64,000 nucleotides of DNA from Bradyrhizobium sp. Arg816 (GTDB lineage Bacteria > Pseudomonadota > Alphaproteobacteria > Rhizobiales > Xanthobacteraceae), in assembly GCF_029989365.1 (NCBI RefSeq), contig NZ_JAPRAQ010000026.1, forward strand, positions 1-64,000, read 5' to 3'. A program made the translations under genes and the position numbers. This document shows positions 33,473 to 42,072 of the stretch, one piece after another. The notes under the pieces are model-generated. The model was given only the letters and a program-made list of their open reading frames with translations, ran no database searches and had not been told where the DNA came from. Every line of letters begins with the position of its first letter. Position 1 is the stretch's first letter.

Positions 33473-34447
33473 CTAATCCTCGGGCTCTGCATTCGGGGCG
33501 AGGTCGGAGGAGCGGAACGGCTTGGCCTTGTCCAGTTTCCGGTAGGCGTTCGAGGCGGTCCGCAACAGTTTCTTTTGCCGCTTCCGGTTGAGGAAGCGAA
33601 TGCCCGCCTCGGGGACGGCCTCGTTCAGTGACGCTGCCAGGGTTTGCCCTCGCGCATCGTCGTTCAATCGCCCGAGGGACCTCTGCGCCTTGCGCAATTG
33701 CTTGAGGATCGACTTCTGCTTCGTCAGCGATTCGTCCGCAAACAAATCCTCCAGCGACTCGATCGAATAGGTCAGCCGCTTGTTGAGGAGCCGCAGCTTG
33801 TGCCGTTTTTCGACGTCGAGCTTGCGGAGTTTCCGCGCCTTCCTGAGCAGCGTCGTTTCCCATTCCGTGAGCTGCGCCGTCGCGTGGTCGGCGAGCGGGC
33901 AGCGGCGCAATCGGATGGCCTCCTTGCTGCGCCGGGTCGACCAAGGACCGCTCTCGATCCAGGCCCAGGTCTGCTCGACAAGACGGCGATACCGCGCCGA
34001 TTGCAGCGCGCGCGCCAGCAGGCGGTGGCTCTCGGCGCGCTTCTCGTCCCAATGCTGAAGCTCGGCAATCACGTCAAGCTCGCCTCCGCTCTCGGCGATA
34101 ACCCGCTCGATCGCCACGTCGAGGTCGCGCACCATGCCGAGCTGGCTGTTCAGCCATTTCAGTTCGGCCCAGACATTCGGCCGCAGGGCATCGTCGACCA
34201 TGGGCGAGAAGAAGCGGATGGCGGTGCGCAGATGCGTCAGTGCGATCCGGATCTGATGCAGCGCCTCCGGATCGCCGTGGCAGGTGCCATCGTGCTGGGC
34301 GAGGACGGCATCGAGGTGACGGCGGGCGATGATCCGGAACGCGGTGTCGCAGGCCATGCCGGGGCTGAGGCGGCCGGGCAGAACATTGCGTCGCGCCGCA
34401 GACTTGGCGCGAGCGGTCGCCATCGAACTCGTGGTGGGTCGCGCCAT
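33473..34447 (-). CDS. CHAD-domain protein
   Basis: The 324-residue product is a CHAD domain: conserved basic and histidine positions in ALHQIRIALTHLRTAIRFF (about 64-82), and HKLRLLNKRLTYSIESLEDLF (about 225-245). CHAD proteins bind polyphosphate through these helices. A TTG five codons upstream of the chosen ATG 34447 is possible. It starts 26 bp behind the kinase gene in the same direction, so the two may be cotranscribed, consistent with stress- or phosphate-related roles. Confidence 0.87.
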   Translation of the reverse strand: MARPTTSSMATARAKSAARRNVLPGRLSPGMACDTAFRIIARRHLDAVLAQHDGTCHGDPEALHQIRIALTHLRTAIRFFSPMVDDALRPNVWAELKWLNSQLGMVRDLDVAIERVIAESGGELDVIAELQHWDEKRAESHRLLARALQSARYRRLVEQTWAWIESGPWSTRRSKEAIRLRRCPLADHATAQLTEWETTLLRKARKLRKLDVEKRHKLRLLNKRLTYSIESLEDLFADESLTKQKSILKQLRKAQRSLGRLNDDARGQTLAASLNEAVPEAGIRFLNRKRQKKLLRTASNAYRKLDKAKPFRSSDLAPNAEPED

Positions 34448-34472
34448 CCTAGCCCGCGCCAATCAGATTGCC

Positions 34473-36020
34473 TTATTTGCCCTCAGCGATTACGTCCCGG
34501 CAGTTCTGGAGCGTCTGCGCTTGTGTCCCGGATGCATCGATGGTCGCCCAACCGACATGGCCGATATTATAGTGCTCTTGCTGCGCGGCAACCTCTTGCG
34601 TGGCGTCGGACGCGTCGCCCCGGCGGCTACCGATTCGCGCCTGGCGGGTGGCGAGGTCGGAGACGAGGAATAGTCCATTGAGCGGTACGCCGCACTCGCG
34701 TGCCAGGGCGGCCACCTCGTCTCGCTCGGACTCGCGCGCAAAGACGGCGTCGACGATCGCCGAATGGCCTTGCGCCAGAACCTGCCGGGCGCGCTGCATC
34801 AGCACCTCGTAGACGCGCGCCGTCACGTCAGGCCGGTACGTGGACGGCGGTAGCCGTTCGGTGTGTCCCACCTGAAACAGCTGCTTGCGAATGACGTCGC
34901 TGCGCAGCACGACGGCGCCGGGCTGTGGCGTCACGGTGGGCGCCAGCGTGCGGGCGAGCACGGATTTGCCGGTGCCCGACAGTCCGCCAACCGCGATCAG
35001 GCGAGGGGCGGGTTGATGAATCAAAGCCTGGGCGAGCTCGAAATAGCGGCGCGCCTCGTCGAGAGTGCCGGGGCCGTCGGCATCAGGCCGCCTCAGCCGC
35101 GCCAGCGCCACCTGCGCACGGATCGCCGCGCGAATGGACATGAACAGTGGCAGCGCAGCCAGGGCGTCCAGCGTTTCGTCGGGCGCCGTCATCAGATACT
35201 GGTTCAGGACGGCATTGGCCGTGGCCGGCTGGTCATGGCGCAGCAGGTCCATCAGCGCGAATGCAAGATCGTAGAGCACGTCCACAGTCGCCATCTGCGT
35301 GTCGAATTCGAGCGCGTCGAACAGGACAGGCTGCCGATCGATCAGCACGATATTGGCAAGATGCAAGTCGCCGTGACAGCGGCGCACGAAGCCGTGGCGC
35401 GCGCGTTCTTCCAGTGTAGCGCGGACGCGCAGAAATGCCTGGTGTGAGGCTTTGTCGAGCTGATCAACCTCTGTTGCCTCGAAATGGTCACCGCTGAGCA
35501 GCCCGGTGCTGTTGCCATCGATCAGCGCAGGAATGGAGGCAATCCATGCGGTGCCGTCCGCGACGGGCGCTCTCGCATGCGACGCCGTGATCGCATCCGC
35601 GATGGCCGGGGCAAGCTCTGCATCCAGCGGGCCGGCTTTTGCCACATGGTCCAGCGTCCGGTTTTCGTCGAAGCGGGACATGTCGACTGCATACTCGACC
35701 GGCCGGCCGCGACCGTCGATCTTGATCGATCCATCCGGCTCCTCCGTGATCGCCACGACGCGGTGATAGATTTGCGGCGCGAGCGGTCGGTTGATCCTGA
35801 TCTCCTCTTCGCAGGCCGCCTCGCGCTTTTCGAGCGTCGAATAGTCGAGAAATGGAAACTTGACTGCTCGCTTGATCTTCAGCGCGCGTGTCCCGTCCAG
35901 AAGCACCGAGGCTGCGTGCGTGTCGATCCGCTTCACACCAGGACGCGCGCTCAGCGCTTGGAAGACCCGTTCCTGAGTTGCAAAATCGTCCGTCATCTCT
36001 GCGAGCAAATCCAGATGCAC
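34473..36020 (-). CDS. APH-like / P-loop kinase fusion (AAA ATPase family)
   Basis: The 515-residue product joins an aminoglycoside-phosphotransferase-like domain (catalytic HGDLHLANIVL at about 212-222 and FDALEF) with a C-terminal P-loop kinase domain (GGLSGTGKSVLART at about 342-355). The fusion is common in alphaproteobacteria, but its substrate is unknown. The start is GTG 36020 or ATG 35996; neither has a strong ribosome site. The FixK box at 36070-36083 lies between it and the divergent stress-protein gene and could serve both. Confidence 0.82.
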   Translation of the reverse strand: MHLDLLAEMTDDFATQERVFQALSARPGVKRIDTHAASVLLDGTRALKIKRAVKFPFLDYSTLEKREAACEEEIRINRPLAPQIYHRVVAITEEPDGSIKIDGRGRPVEYAVDMSRFDENRTLDHVAKAGPLDAELAPAIADAITASHARAPVADGTAWIASIPALIDGNSTGLLSGDHFEATEVDQLDKASHQAFLRVRATLEERARHGFVRRCHGDLHLANIVLIDRQPVLFDALEFDTQMATVDVLYDLAFALMDLLRHDQPATANAVLNQYLMTAPDETLDALAALPLFMSIRAAIRAQVALARLRRPDADGPGTLDEARRYFELAQALIHQPAPRLIAVGGLSGTGKSVLARTLAPTVTPQPGAVVLRSDVIRKQLFQVGHTERLPPSTYRPDVTARVYEVLMQRARQVLAQGHSAIVDAVFARESERDEVAALARECGVPLNGLFLVSDLATRQARIGSRRGDASDATQEVAAQQEHYNIGHVGWATIDASGTQAQTLQNCRDVIAEGK

Positions 36021-36069
36021 CGGCGGTGAGGCCGCAGGCTAACTCCTAGAGGTGGATCGAAGCCAGTCC

Positions 36070-36083
36070 TTGACATCGGTCAA
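36070..36083. promoter_or_regulatory. FixK/FNR-type box in divergent gap
   Basis: TTGACATCGGTCAA, TTGAC and GTCAA arms exact. Class II spacing predicts starts near 36118 (towards the stress-protein gene, 36180) and near 36035 (towards the kinase gene, 36020/35996). Confidence 0.65.
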
Positions 36084-36179
36084 AGCCTGTCGTCGGTTGG
36101 CTGCGCGGTGTTCCCACCTTGAGGAGGATCAAGCTTCCCGGCGAAAGGTGGCTTATCCTAACCGGTAAGGAGAATCCCG

Positions 36180-37019
36180 ATGCCCATCAAGGATGTCTTT
36201 CTGCCCCTTGTCGGTCAACCGCGCGGGCCGGCCCTCGCTGCGATCGCGACATGCGTGGCTGTCGCCGCAGACCTCGGCGCCAGGATCACCGCGCTCGCGC
36301 TCGAGGAAGACGATTTCGTGCGGCCGAAGGTCATCATCCCTGGTGATCTCGATTCCGCGGAGGCGAGCGGTTCGCGTGAGGTAAGCGACGTGCAGCAACT
36401 CCTCGACGCCTTCACCAAGGCAGCCTCCCGCGCCAACATTCGCGCCCAAAGCCGATCGGCCAGGGTACCGGCGGACCAGATCGCGTCGATCCTGGCCGAG
36501 CATGCGCGCTTCAGCGATCTGACGCTGGTCCCCGTGAGGCCGCATGACAGTCGCACCGAGCACATCATCGAGACCTTCCTGTTCGAATCCGGCCGGCCGT
36601 TGCTGCTGTGTCCGGAACAGCATGTGGACGAGCTGCGACCGGAGTTCGAGAACGTCATGATCGCCTGGGATCACTCTGCCCGTGCCGCGCGGGCGGTCGG
36701 CGACGCGCTGCCCATTCTTCAGGCTGCGGCATCCGTCCGGGTGGTCACGGTGGCGGACGACAAGACCGATGCGATCGTGCAATCCGGAACCGCGCTCGTC
36801 GACCATCTGAGGGAACACGGGGTCTACGCCTCGTTCGAAACCACGAAGGGCGACGGCAGCTCGATCGGCAAGGTGCTCGGAAGCTGGGCGAATTCCCATG
36901 CCATGGATGCGATCGTGATGGGCGCGTACCATCATTCACGCCTGAACGAGATCGTCTGGGGTGGTGTGACAAAGACCGTCATTGGCCAGCCACCGTGCTG
37001 GGTTATGATCTCGCACTAA
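36180..37019 (+). CDS. Universal stress protein, tandem UspA domains
   Basis: The 279-residue product is about twice the usual Usp length. The second half has VMIAWDHSARAARAVGDALP and the nucleotide-loop pattern GAYHHSRLNEIVWGGVTKTVI (G-2x-G-9x-G-S/T-like). Such proteins accumulate in low oxygen and stationary phase and often bind ATP. AAGGAG precedes the start. The upstream FixK-type box supports induction at low oxygen. Confidence 0.87.
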   Translation: MPIKDVFLPLVGQPRGPALAAIATCVAVAADLGARITALALEEDDFVRPKVIIPGDLDSAEASGSREVSDVQQLLDAFTKAASRANIRAQSRSARVPADQIASILAEHARFSDLTLVPVRPHDSRTEHIIETFLFESGRPLLLCPEQHVDELRPEFENVMIAWDHSARAARAVGDALPILQAAASVRVVTVADDKTDAIVQSGTALVDHLREHGVYASFETTKGDGSSIGKVLGSWANSHAMDAIVMGAYHHSRLNEIVWGGVTKTVIGQPPCWVMISH

Positions 37020-37119
37020 AGCATGATCCGGAAAAGTGCGTAGCGGTTTTCCGAAAAGATCATGCTCAAACAACAACCTAAAGCGCGATGACGATTCATC
37101 TCAATCTCATCGCGCTTTA
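37020..37119. repeat. Intergenic palindromic repeat, two stem-loops
   Basis: Two inverted repeats in tandem: AGCATGATC (37020-37028) with GATCATGCT (37058-37066), and TAAAGCGCGATGA (37079-37091) with TCATCGCGCTTTA (37107-37119). This is the dispersed intergenic element well known in Bradyrhizobium and other Rhizobiales. It lies between the stress-protein gene and the Pat-like gene and may also act as an mRNA 3'-end structure. Confidence 0.75.
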
Positions 37120-37189
37120 GGCGCATCGCCAGTTTATCGGCCTGATCGCCAACCATCGAAACCGCCACCGACCGCGCGAATTTGCTTTC

Positions 37190-39883
37190 ATGTCAACCTA
37201 TCGCTTGAAGAATCTGCTGTCGCCGCGTTCGGTAGCGCTTGTCGGAGCGAGCGCCCGCCCGGTCTCCGTCGGCCGCGCCGTTCTCGAGAACATTCACAAG
37301 GCCGAATTCAAGGGGCGGTTCGGCCTCGTCAATCCGCGGCATGCCGAGATCGGCGGCATCACTGCGGTGGGCAATCTGGACAGGCTGGACTTCGTGCCCG
37401 AGCTCGTGGTCATCACCGCTCCGGCGCGAGAGGTCCCCGGCATCATTGACCAGGCCGGACGTCGCGGCTCGGCCGGCGCGCTGATCGTTTCGGCGGGCCT
37501 CGGTCACGGACCAGGATCCCTGCACGAGGCCGCAATCGCTGCGGCGCGCAAATACGGCATGCGGCTGATTGGGCCGAACTGCCTCGGCATCATGATGCCC
37601 GGCGCCAGCCTCAATGCCAGCTTTGCCGCGCACATGCCGGGGGCGGGCAACCTCGCGCTGATCTCGCAATCCGGCGCGATCGCGGCCGGAATGGTGGATT
37701 GGGCTGCGCAGCGCGGCGTCGGGTTCTCCGGCATTGTCACGATCGGCGATCAGATCGATGTTGATATTGCCGACTTGCTCGATCATTTCGCGATGGACCA
37801 CAAGACCCGCGCGATCCTGCTCTACATCGAAGCCATCAAGGACGCGCGCAAGTTCATGTCGGCGGCGAGGGCCGCGGCGCGCGTGAAGCCGGTAGTCGTG
37901 GTGAAGTCCGGCCGCATGACGCAGGGTGCCAAAGCGGCGGCAACCCATACGGGCGCGCTCGCCGGCGCCGACGCCGTCTATGATGCCGCGTTCCGCCGTG
38001 CGGGCGTCCTGCGGGTCTCCGATCTGCGCGAGCTGTTCGATTGCGCCGAGACGCTCGGTCGCGTCGAACCGCCGGCGGGAAAGCGTCTCGCCATCCTCAC
38101 CAATGGCGGCGGCATCGGTGTCCTGGCCGTGGATCGGTTGGTGGACCTTGGTGGAATCCCGGCGTCCATCTCGGCTGAGACGCGCAAGAGCCTCGATGCA
38201 GTGCTGCCGCCGACCTGGTCCGGTGCAAATCCCGTCGACATTGTTGGTGATGCCGATGCATCGCGCTACGCGGCGGCGCTGGAGGTGCTGCTCGCCGATC
38301 CTGATAATGATGCCGTCCTTGTCCTCAACGTGCAGACCGCGATCGCCCCGGCGGCCGGCATCGCCGCGACAGTGACGGAGCTCGTCGGCAAATATCGCGA
38401 GCAGCAGCGCCGATTGGCGAAGCCCGTGCTGGCGGCTTGGGTCGGAGCCGATCAGAACATCGTTCAGGCGCTCTCCGGTGCGGGCATTCCGAATTATCCG
38501 ACCGAAGATGATGCGGTGCGCGGCTTCATGCATCTCGTGAGGCATCGCGAGGTCGTGGAGGAGCTGAGCCAGGTTCCTCCCGCGATGCCCGACACGTTCG
38601 TGCCTGACGCCCGGGCTGCCAGGCAGATCGTCGCCGCTGCGATCGCGGACGGCCGCAAATGGCTCGAGCCCATCGAGATCAAGCACCTGCTCGGGGCCTA
38701 TGACATCGCGATGGTGCCGACCCGTGCTGCTGATGATGTCGAGCAGGCCGTCGCCTACGCCAGCGAGATGTTCGCGCAAGGCGTCACAGTCGTGCTGAAG
38801 ATCATGTCGCGCGACATCGTCCACAAGTCGGACGTCGGCGGCGTCGTCCTCAATCTGACCACGCCGGAGGCCGTGCGTGCGGCTGCCACCGACATTCTCG
38901 CGCGGGCGAGAAAGCTCCGTCCCGAAGCCCGCATCGAGGGCGTCATCGTGCAGGCGATGGTCGTCAAGGCGAAGGCGCGTGAGCTGATCCTGGGTCTTGC
39001 CGACGATCCCACCTTTGGCACCGTCGTCGTCTTCGGCCGGGGCGGGACGGCGGTCGAGATCATCAACGACAAGGCACTGGCGCTCCCGCCGCTCGATCTG
39101 CAACTCGCCCGCGACCTGATCGGCCGCACGCGCGTATCACGGCTGCTGAAGGCCTATCGCGACGTACCCGCGGTCGAGCAGGACGCCGTCGCGATGGTGT
39201 TGGTCAAGCTCGCCCAGATGGCCGCCGACATTCCCGAGATCCGTGAATTCGACATCAACCCGTTGCTTGCGGACGAGACCGGCGTGACCGCGGTCGACGC
39301 CCGCGTCGCGGTGGGGCCGCCGCAGCGTAAATTCGCCGGCTCCGGTCCGGCCAACTTCGCCGTCCGGGCCTATCCGTCGCAGTGGGAGCGGCGCCTGGCG
39401 CTCAAGGACGACTGGCGCATCTTCGTACGGCCCTTGCGTCCCGAGGACGAGCCGACCATCCACGAATTCCTGCGTCACGTTACGGCGCACGACCTCCGCC
39501 TGCGCTTCTTCGCGCCGATGAAGGAGTTCACCCACGAGTTCATCGCGCGCCTGACCCAGCTCGACTATGCGCGCGCAATGGCCTTCATCGCATTCGACGA
39601 AGCGACCGGCGAGATGGTCGGCGTGGTCCGGCTGCATTCGGACTCGGTCTATGAGAGCGGCGAATATGCGATCCTGCTGCGGTCCGACCTCAAGGGCAGG
39701 GGGCTCGGATGGGCGTTGATGCAGTTGATCATCGCCTATGCGAGGTCGGAGGGTCTGAAGACCATCTCGGGTGATGTTCTCAGGGAGAACACCACAATGC
39801 TTGAGATGTGCCGCCAGCTCGGCTTCGACGTTAAGCCGGATTCGACCGAGCCCGACCTCTGTGACGTCAGGCTCAAGCTCTGA
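37190..39883 (+). CDS. ADP-forming acyl-CoA synthetase / GNAT fusion (Pat-like protein acyltransferase)
   Basis: The 897-residue product has a CoA-binding domain (about 1-135), a succinyl-CoA-synthetase-like flavodoxin region (about 140-460), an ATP-grasp region (about 480-700) and a C-terminal GNAT domain (about 735-890). This is the layout of Pat/PatZ protein lysine acetyltransferases. The segment AATHTGALAG keeps a histidine where active ADP-forming acetyl-CoA synthetases carry theirs, whereas Pat proteins are reported to have lost it. The gene follows the stress-protein gene after the palindromic repeat. Confidence 0.87.
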   Translation: MSTYRLKNLLSPRSVALVGASARPVSVGRAVLENIHKAEFKGRFGLVNPRHAEIGGITAVGNLDRLDFVPELVVITAPAREVPGIIDQAGRRGSAGALIVSAGLGHGPGSLHEAAIAAARKYGMRLIGPNCLGIMMPGASLNASFAAHMPGAGNLALISQSGAIAAGMVDWAAQRGVGFSGIVTIGDQIDVDIADLLDHFAMDHKTRAILLYIEAIKDARKFMSAARAAARVKPVVVVKSGRMTQGAKAAATHTGALAGADAVYDAAFRRAGVLRVSDLRELFDCAETLGRVEPPAGKRLAILTNGGGIGVLAVDRLVDLGGIPASISAETRKSLDAVLPPTWSGANPVDIVGDADASRYAAALEVLLADPDNDAVLVLNVQTAIAPAAGIAATVTELVGKYREQQRRLAKPVLAAWVGADQNIVQALSGAGIPNYPTEDDAVRGFMHLVRHREVVEELSQVPPAMPDTFVPDARAARQIVAAAIADGRKWLEPIEIKHLLGAYDIAMVPTRAADDVEQAVAYASEMFAQGVTVVLKIMSRDIVHKSDVGGVVLNLTTPEAVRAAATDILARARKLRPEARIEGVIVQAMVVKAKARELILGLADDPTFGTVVVFGRGGTAVEIINDKALALPPLDLQLARDLIGRTRVSRLLKAYRDVPAVEQDAVAMVLVKLAQMAADIPEIREFDINPLLADETGVTAVDARVAVGPPQRKFAGSGPANFAVRAYPSQWERRLALKDDWRIFVRPLRPEDEPTIHEFLRHVTAHDLRLRFFAPMKEFTHEFIARLTQLDYARAMAFIAFDEATGEMVGVVRLHSDSVYESGEYAILLRSDLKGRGLGWALMQLIIAYARSEGLKTISGDVLRENTTMLEMCRQLGFDVKPDSTEPDLCDVRLKL

Positions 39884-39892
39884 TCGTTCCGA

Positions 39893-40021
39893 TCACGAGT
39901 GCGCTTCGCGCGATGCGGCGGGTTCCGTGGCCGTTTTCCGCAGACTCTTGACGATGATCGCGATCAGCGGCACCAGCACCGGCACAATCGTGCTGAGCGG
40001 ATGATGGACCGCGCCTGACAC
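39893..40021 (-). CDS. Possible small membrane protein (42 aa)
   Basis: A GTG-started 42-codon frame reads MSGAVHHPLS, then a hydrophobic segment TIVPVLVPLIAIIV (about 11-24), a basic stretch KSLRK and a polar tail. One membrane helix with a positive C-terminal flank fits a small inner-membrane protein. There is no clear ribosome site, and the nearest FixK-type box is too close for class II activation on this strand, so coding status is uncertain. Confidence 0.35.
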   Translation of the reverse strand: MSGAVHHPLSTIVPVLVPLIAIIVKSLRKTATEPAASREAHS

Positions 40022-40043
40022 CTAGCCCGGCGACCCGGCGCCC

Positions 40044-40057
40044 TTGATTTGCGTCAA
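40044..40057. promoter_or_regulatory. FixK/FNR-type box 1 before MCE transporter
   Basis: TTGATTTGCGTCAA fits TTGA-N6-TCAA. The predicted rightward start is near 40092, 70 nt before the permease gene. Confidence 0.55.
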
Positions 40058-40079
40058 GGGACGGCGCGCGGTCCTGGTC

Positions 40080-40093
40080 TTGAGACAGGTCAA
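40080..40093. promoter_or_regulatory. FixK/FNR-type box 2 before MCE transporter
   Basis: TTGAGACAGGTCAA fits TTGA-N6-TCAA, 36 bp centre-to-centre from box 1. The predicted start is near 40128, 35 nt before the permease gene. It is the better placed of the two. Confidence 0.55.
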
Positions 40094-40162
40094 ACCGGCC
40101 GCCACATGCTGGCCTAGAAGTGGCGCCTGAATGGGGACCGATTGTCCCGATGAGGTGGAAGC

Positions 40163-41299
40163 GTGAACTCCGAACCGCTGTTGCTGGCAACGCCCTCCGG
40201 CGATGTGCTGAAATTGCGCCCGGAAGGGCCGTGGACGGCAGCCAACGTGTCGGTGCTCGAAACGCTGTCCCGATCGGTCGGAGCGGATGTCGATCGATCC
40301 AGTGCCGTGACGCTGGACATGTCCGGCGTCAGCGCGCTCGACACGCTCGGAGCCTGGATCCTGGAGAAGTTGTCGCGCAGGGCCGCATCTTCCGGCAGAT
40401 CGGCCGAATTCGTCGGCGTTGCCGATCATTTCAGCGGCCTGATGGCTGAGGTGCGTCAGGTCAACCGCCGCACCCCAACGCCTGCGACCGCACCAAACCC
40501 GGTTCTGCTCAGGCTCGGCGATCTCGGCAAAGCCACGGTTGGCGCGCGCGAAGACGTTACGATCTTTCTTCAAATGCTGGGCGCATTGTTCGTCGCCCTG
40601 ATCGGCGTGCTGCGCCGGCCACGCTCGCTGCGGCTGACATCGCTTGTCTATCAGCTCTACCGGATCGGCTGGCAGGCCATTCCGATTGTCGTTCTCATTA
40701 CCTTCCTGATCGGTGCCATCATTGCCCAGCAGGGGTTCTTTCATTTCCGCAGGTTCGGCGCGGAGTCCTACACCGTCGACATGGTCGGCATCCTGGTGCT
40801 GCGCGAGCTGGGTGTGCTGATCGTCGCCATCATGGTCGCCGGTCGGTCGGGGAGCGCGTACACCGCCGAGCTCGGCTCGATGAAGATGCGCGAGGAGATC
40901 GACGCGCTCTCGACCATGGGCCTCGATCCCGTCCATGTCCTGATACTGCCGCGCGTTGCGGCCCTCGTCATCGCGCTGCCGATCCTCGCGTTCATTGGGG
41001 CGGTTGCGGCGCTCTATGGCGGAGGACTGGTCGCGCAATTCTACGGCGGCATGGCACCGGCGATCTACATCGCGCGGCTGCATGAGGCCATCTCCGTCAC
41101 CCATTTCGAGGTCGGCATCCTGAAAGCGCCCTTCATGGCGCTGGTGATCGGGATCGTCGCCTGCAGCGAAGGATTGCGCGTGAAGGGCAGCGCGGAATCG
41201 CTCGGGCGGCAGACGACTACGTCGGTGGTGAAGTCGATCTTCCTGGTGATCGTGCTCGACGGCCTGTTCGCGATCTTCTTTGCTTCGATCGGAATGTGA
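40163..41299 (+). CDS. MlaE-family ABC permease with N-terminal STAS domain
   Basis: The 378-residue product has an N-terminal STAS-like domain (about 1-110; VTLDMSGVSALDTLGAWILE) fused to an MlaE permease with about five membrane helices (about 150-375; GRSGSAYTAELGSMKMREEIDAL is the conserved cytoplasmic loop). It should move phospholipid or another hydrophobic solute across the envelope, with the ATPase and MCE protein coded next. The start is GTG with GAGGTGG upstream. Confidence 0.88.
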   Translation: MNSEPLLLATPSGDVLKLRPEGPWTAANVSVLETLSRSVGADVDRSSAVTLDMSGVSALDTLGAWILEKLSRRAASSGRSAEFVGVADHFSGLMAEVRQVNRRTPTPATAPNPVLLRLGDLGKATVGAREDVTIFLQMLGALFVALIGVLRRPRSLRLTSLVYQLYRIGWQAIPIVVLITFLIGAIIAQQGFFHFRRFGAESYTVDMVGILVLRELGVLIVAIMVAGRSGSAYTAELGSMKMREEIDALSTMGLDPVHVLILPRVAALVIALPILAFIGAVAALYGGGLVAQFYGGMAPAIYIARLHEAISVTHFEVGILKAPFMALVIGIVACSEGLRVKGSAESLGRQTTTSVVKSIFLVIVLDGLFAIFFASIGM

Positions 41300-41301
41300 C
41301 G

Positions 41302-42069
41302 ATGGACGAATCGCAAGAGGTATCCGCGATCCGCGTTCGCGACCTCGTGGTCGGCTTCGGCCGCCAGACCGTGCTCGACCATCTGTCGCTCGATGTCCGT
41401 CGGGGCGAGATCCTCGGGCTGGTGGGCGCGTCCGGCGGCGGCAAGTCGGTGTTGATGCGCACCATCATCGGCCTCATCCCGCGCCAGGGCCGGAGCATCG
41501 AGGTCATGGGACAGCCGATCGGTGGCCGCACCGAAGGCGCGGCCACGACGTGGGGCATTTTGTTCCAGCAAGGCGCGCTGTTCTCCTCGCTGACGGTTCG
41601 TCAAAACGTGCAGTTTCCGCTCCGCGAAAATCTCGTGCTGTCCCAGGAGCTGATGGACGAGATCGCGATCGCCAAGCTTGAGATGGTCGGGTTGCGGGCG
41701 CAGGACGCCGACAAATATCCGTCGGAGCTCTCGGGCGGCATGACCAAACGCGTGTCGCTGGCCCGCGCACTCGCGCTCGATCCGCCGATCCTGTTCCTGG
41801 ACGAGCCGACCTCCGGCCTCGATCCGATCGCCGCCGGTGATTTTGACGCGCTGATCCGGACCCTGCAGAAGACCCTCGGCCTCACCGTATTCATGGTCAC
41901 CCATGACCTCGCGAGCCTCACCACGGTCTGCGACCGCGTCGCCGCGCTCGCCGACGGAAAGATCGTGGCGATCGGCCCGATGCGCGAATTGCTGCAATCC
42001 GAGCATCCCTGGGTGCGCGCCTATTTCCACGGCAAGCGCTCGCAGATGCTGCAACACCAGATGAGATGA
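41302..42069 (+). CDS. MlaF-family ABC transporter ATP-binding protein
   Basis: The 255-residue ATPase has Walker A GASGGGKSV (about 36-44), a Q-loop FQQGALFSSLTV, the signature LSGGMTKRVSLARAL, Walker B PILFLDEPTSGLDP and an H-loop. MTKRV instead of MRQRV is typical of MlaF. ATG 41302 lies just after the permease stop; a GTG at 41296 overlapping that stop is an alternative. Confidence 0.9.
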   Translation: MDESQEVSAIRVRDLVVGFGRQTVLDHLSLDVRRGEILGLVGASGGGKSVLMRTIIGLIPRQGRSIEVMGQPIGGRTEGAATTWGILFQQGALFSSLTVRQNVQFPLRENLVLSQELMDEIAIAKLEMVGLRAQDADKYPSELSGGMTKRVSLARALALDPPILFLDEPTSGLDPIAAGDFDALIRTLQKTLGLTVFMVTHDLASLTTVCDRVAALADGKIVAIGPMRELLQSEHPWVRAYFHGKRSQMLQHQMR

Positions 42070-42072
42070 GAC

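Noticed and set aside
37193..39103. A 636-codon open frame antisense to the Pat-like gene
   Set aside because: It runs opposite a clearly coding gene, has no family features or ribosome site, and is explained by the high GC content, which makes long antisense frames common.
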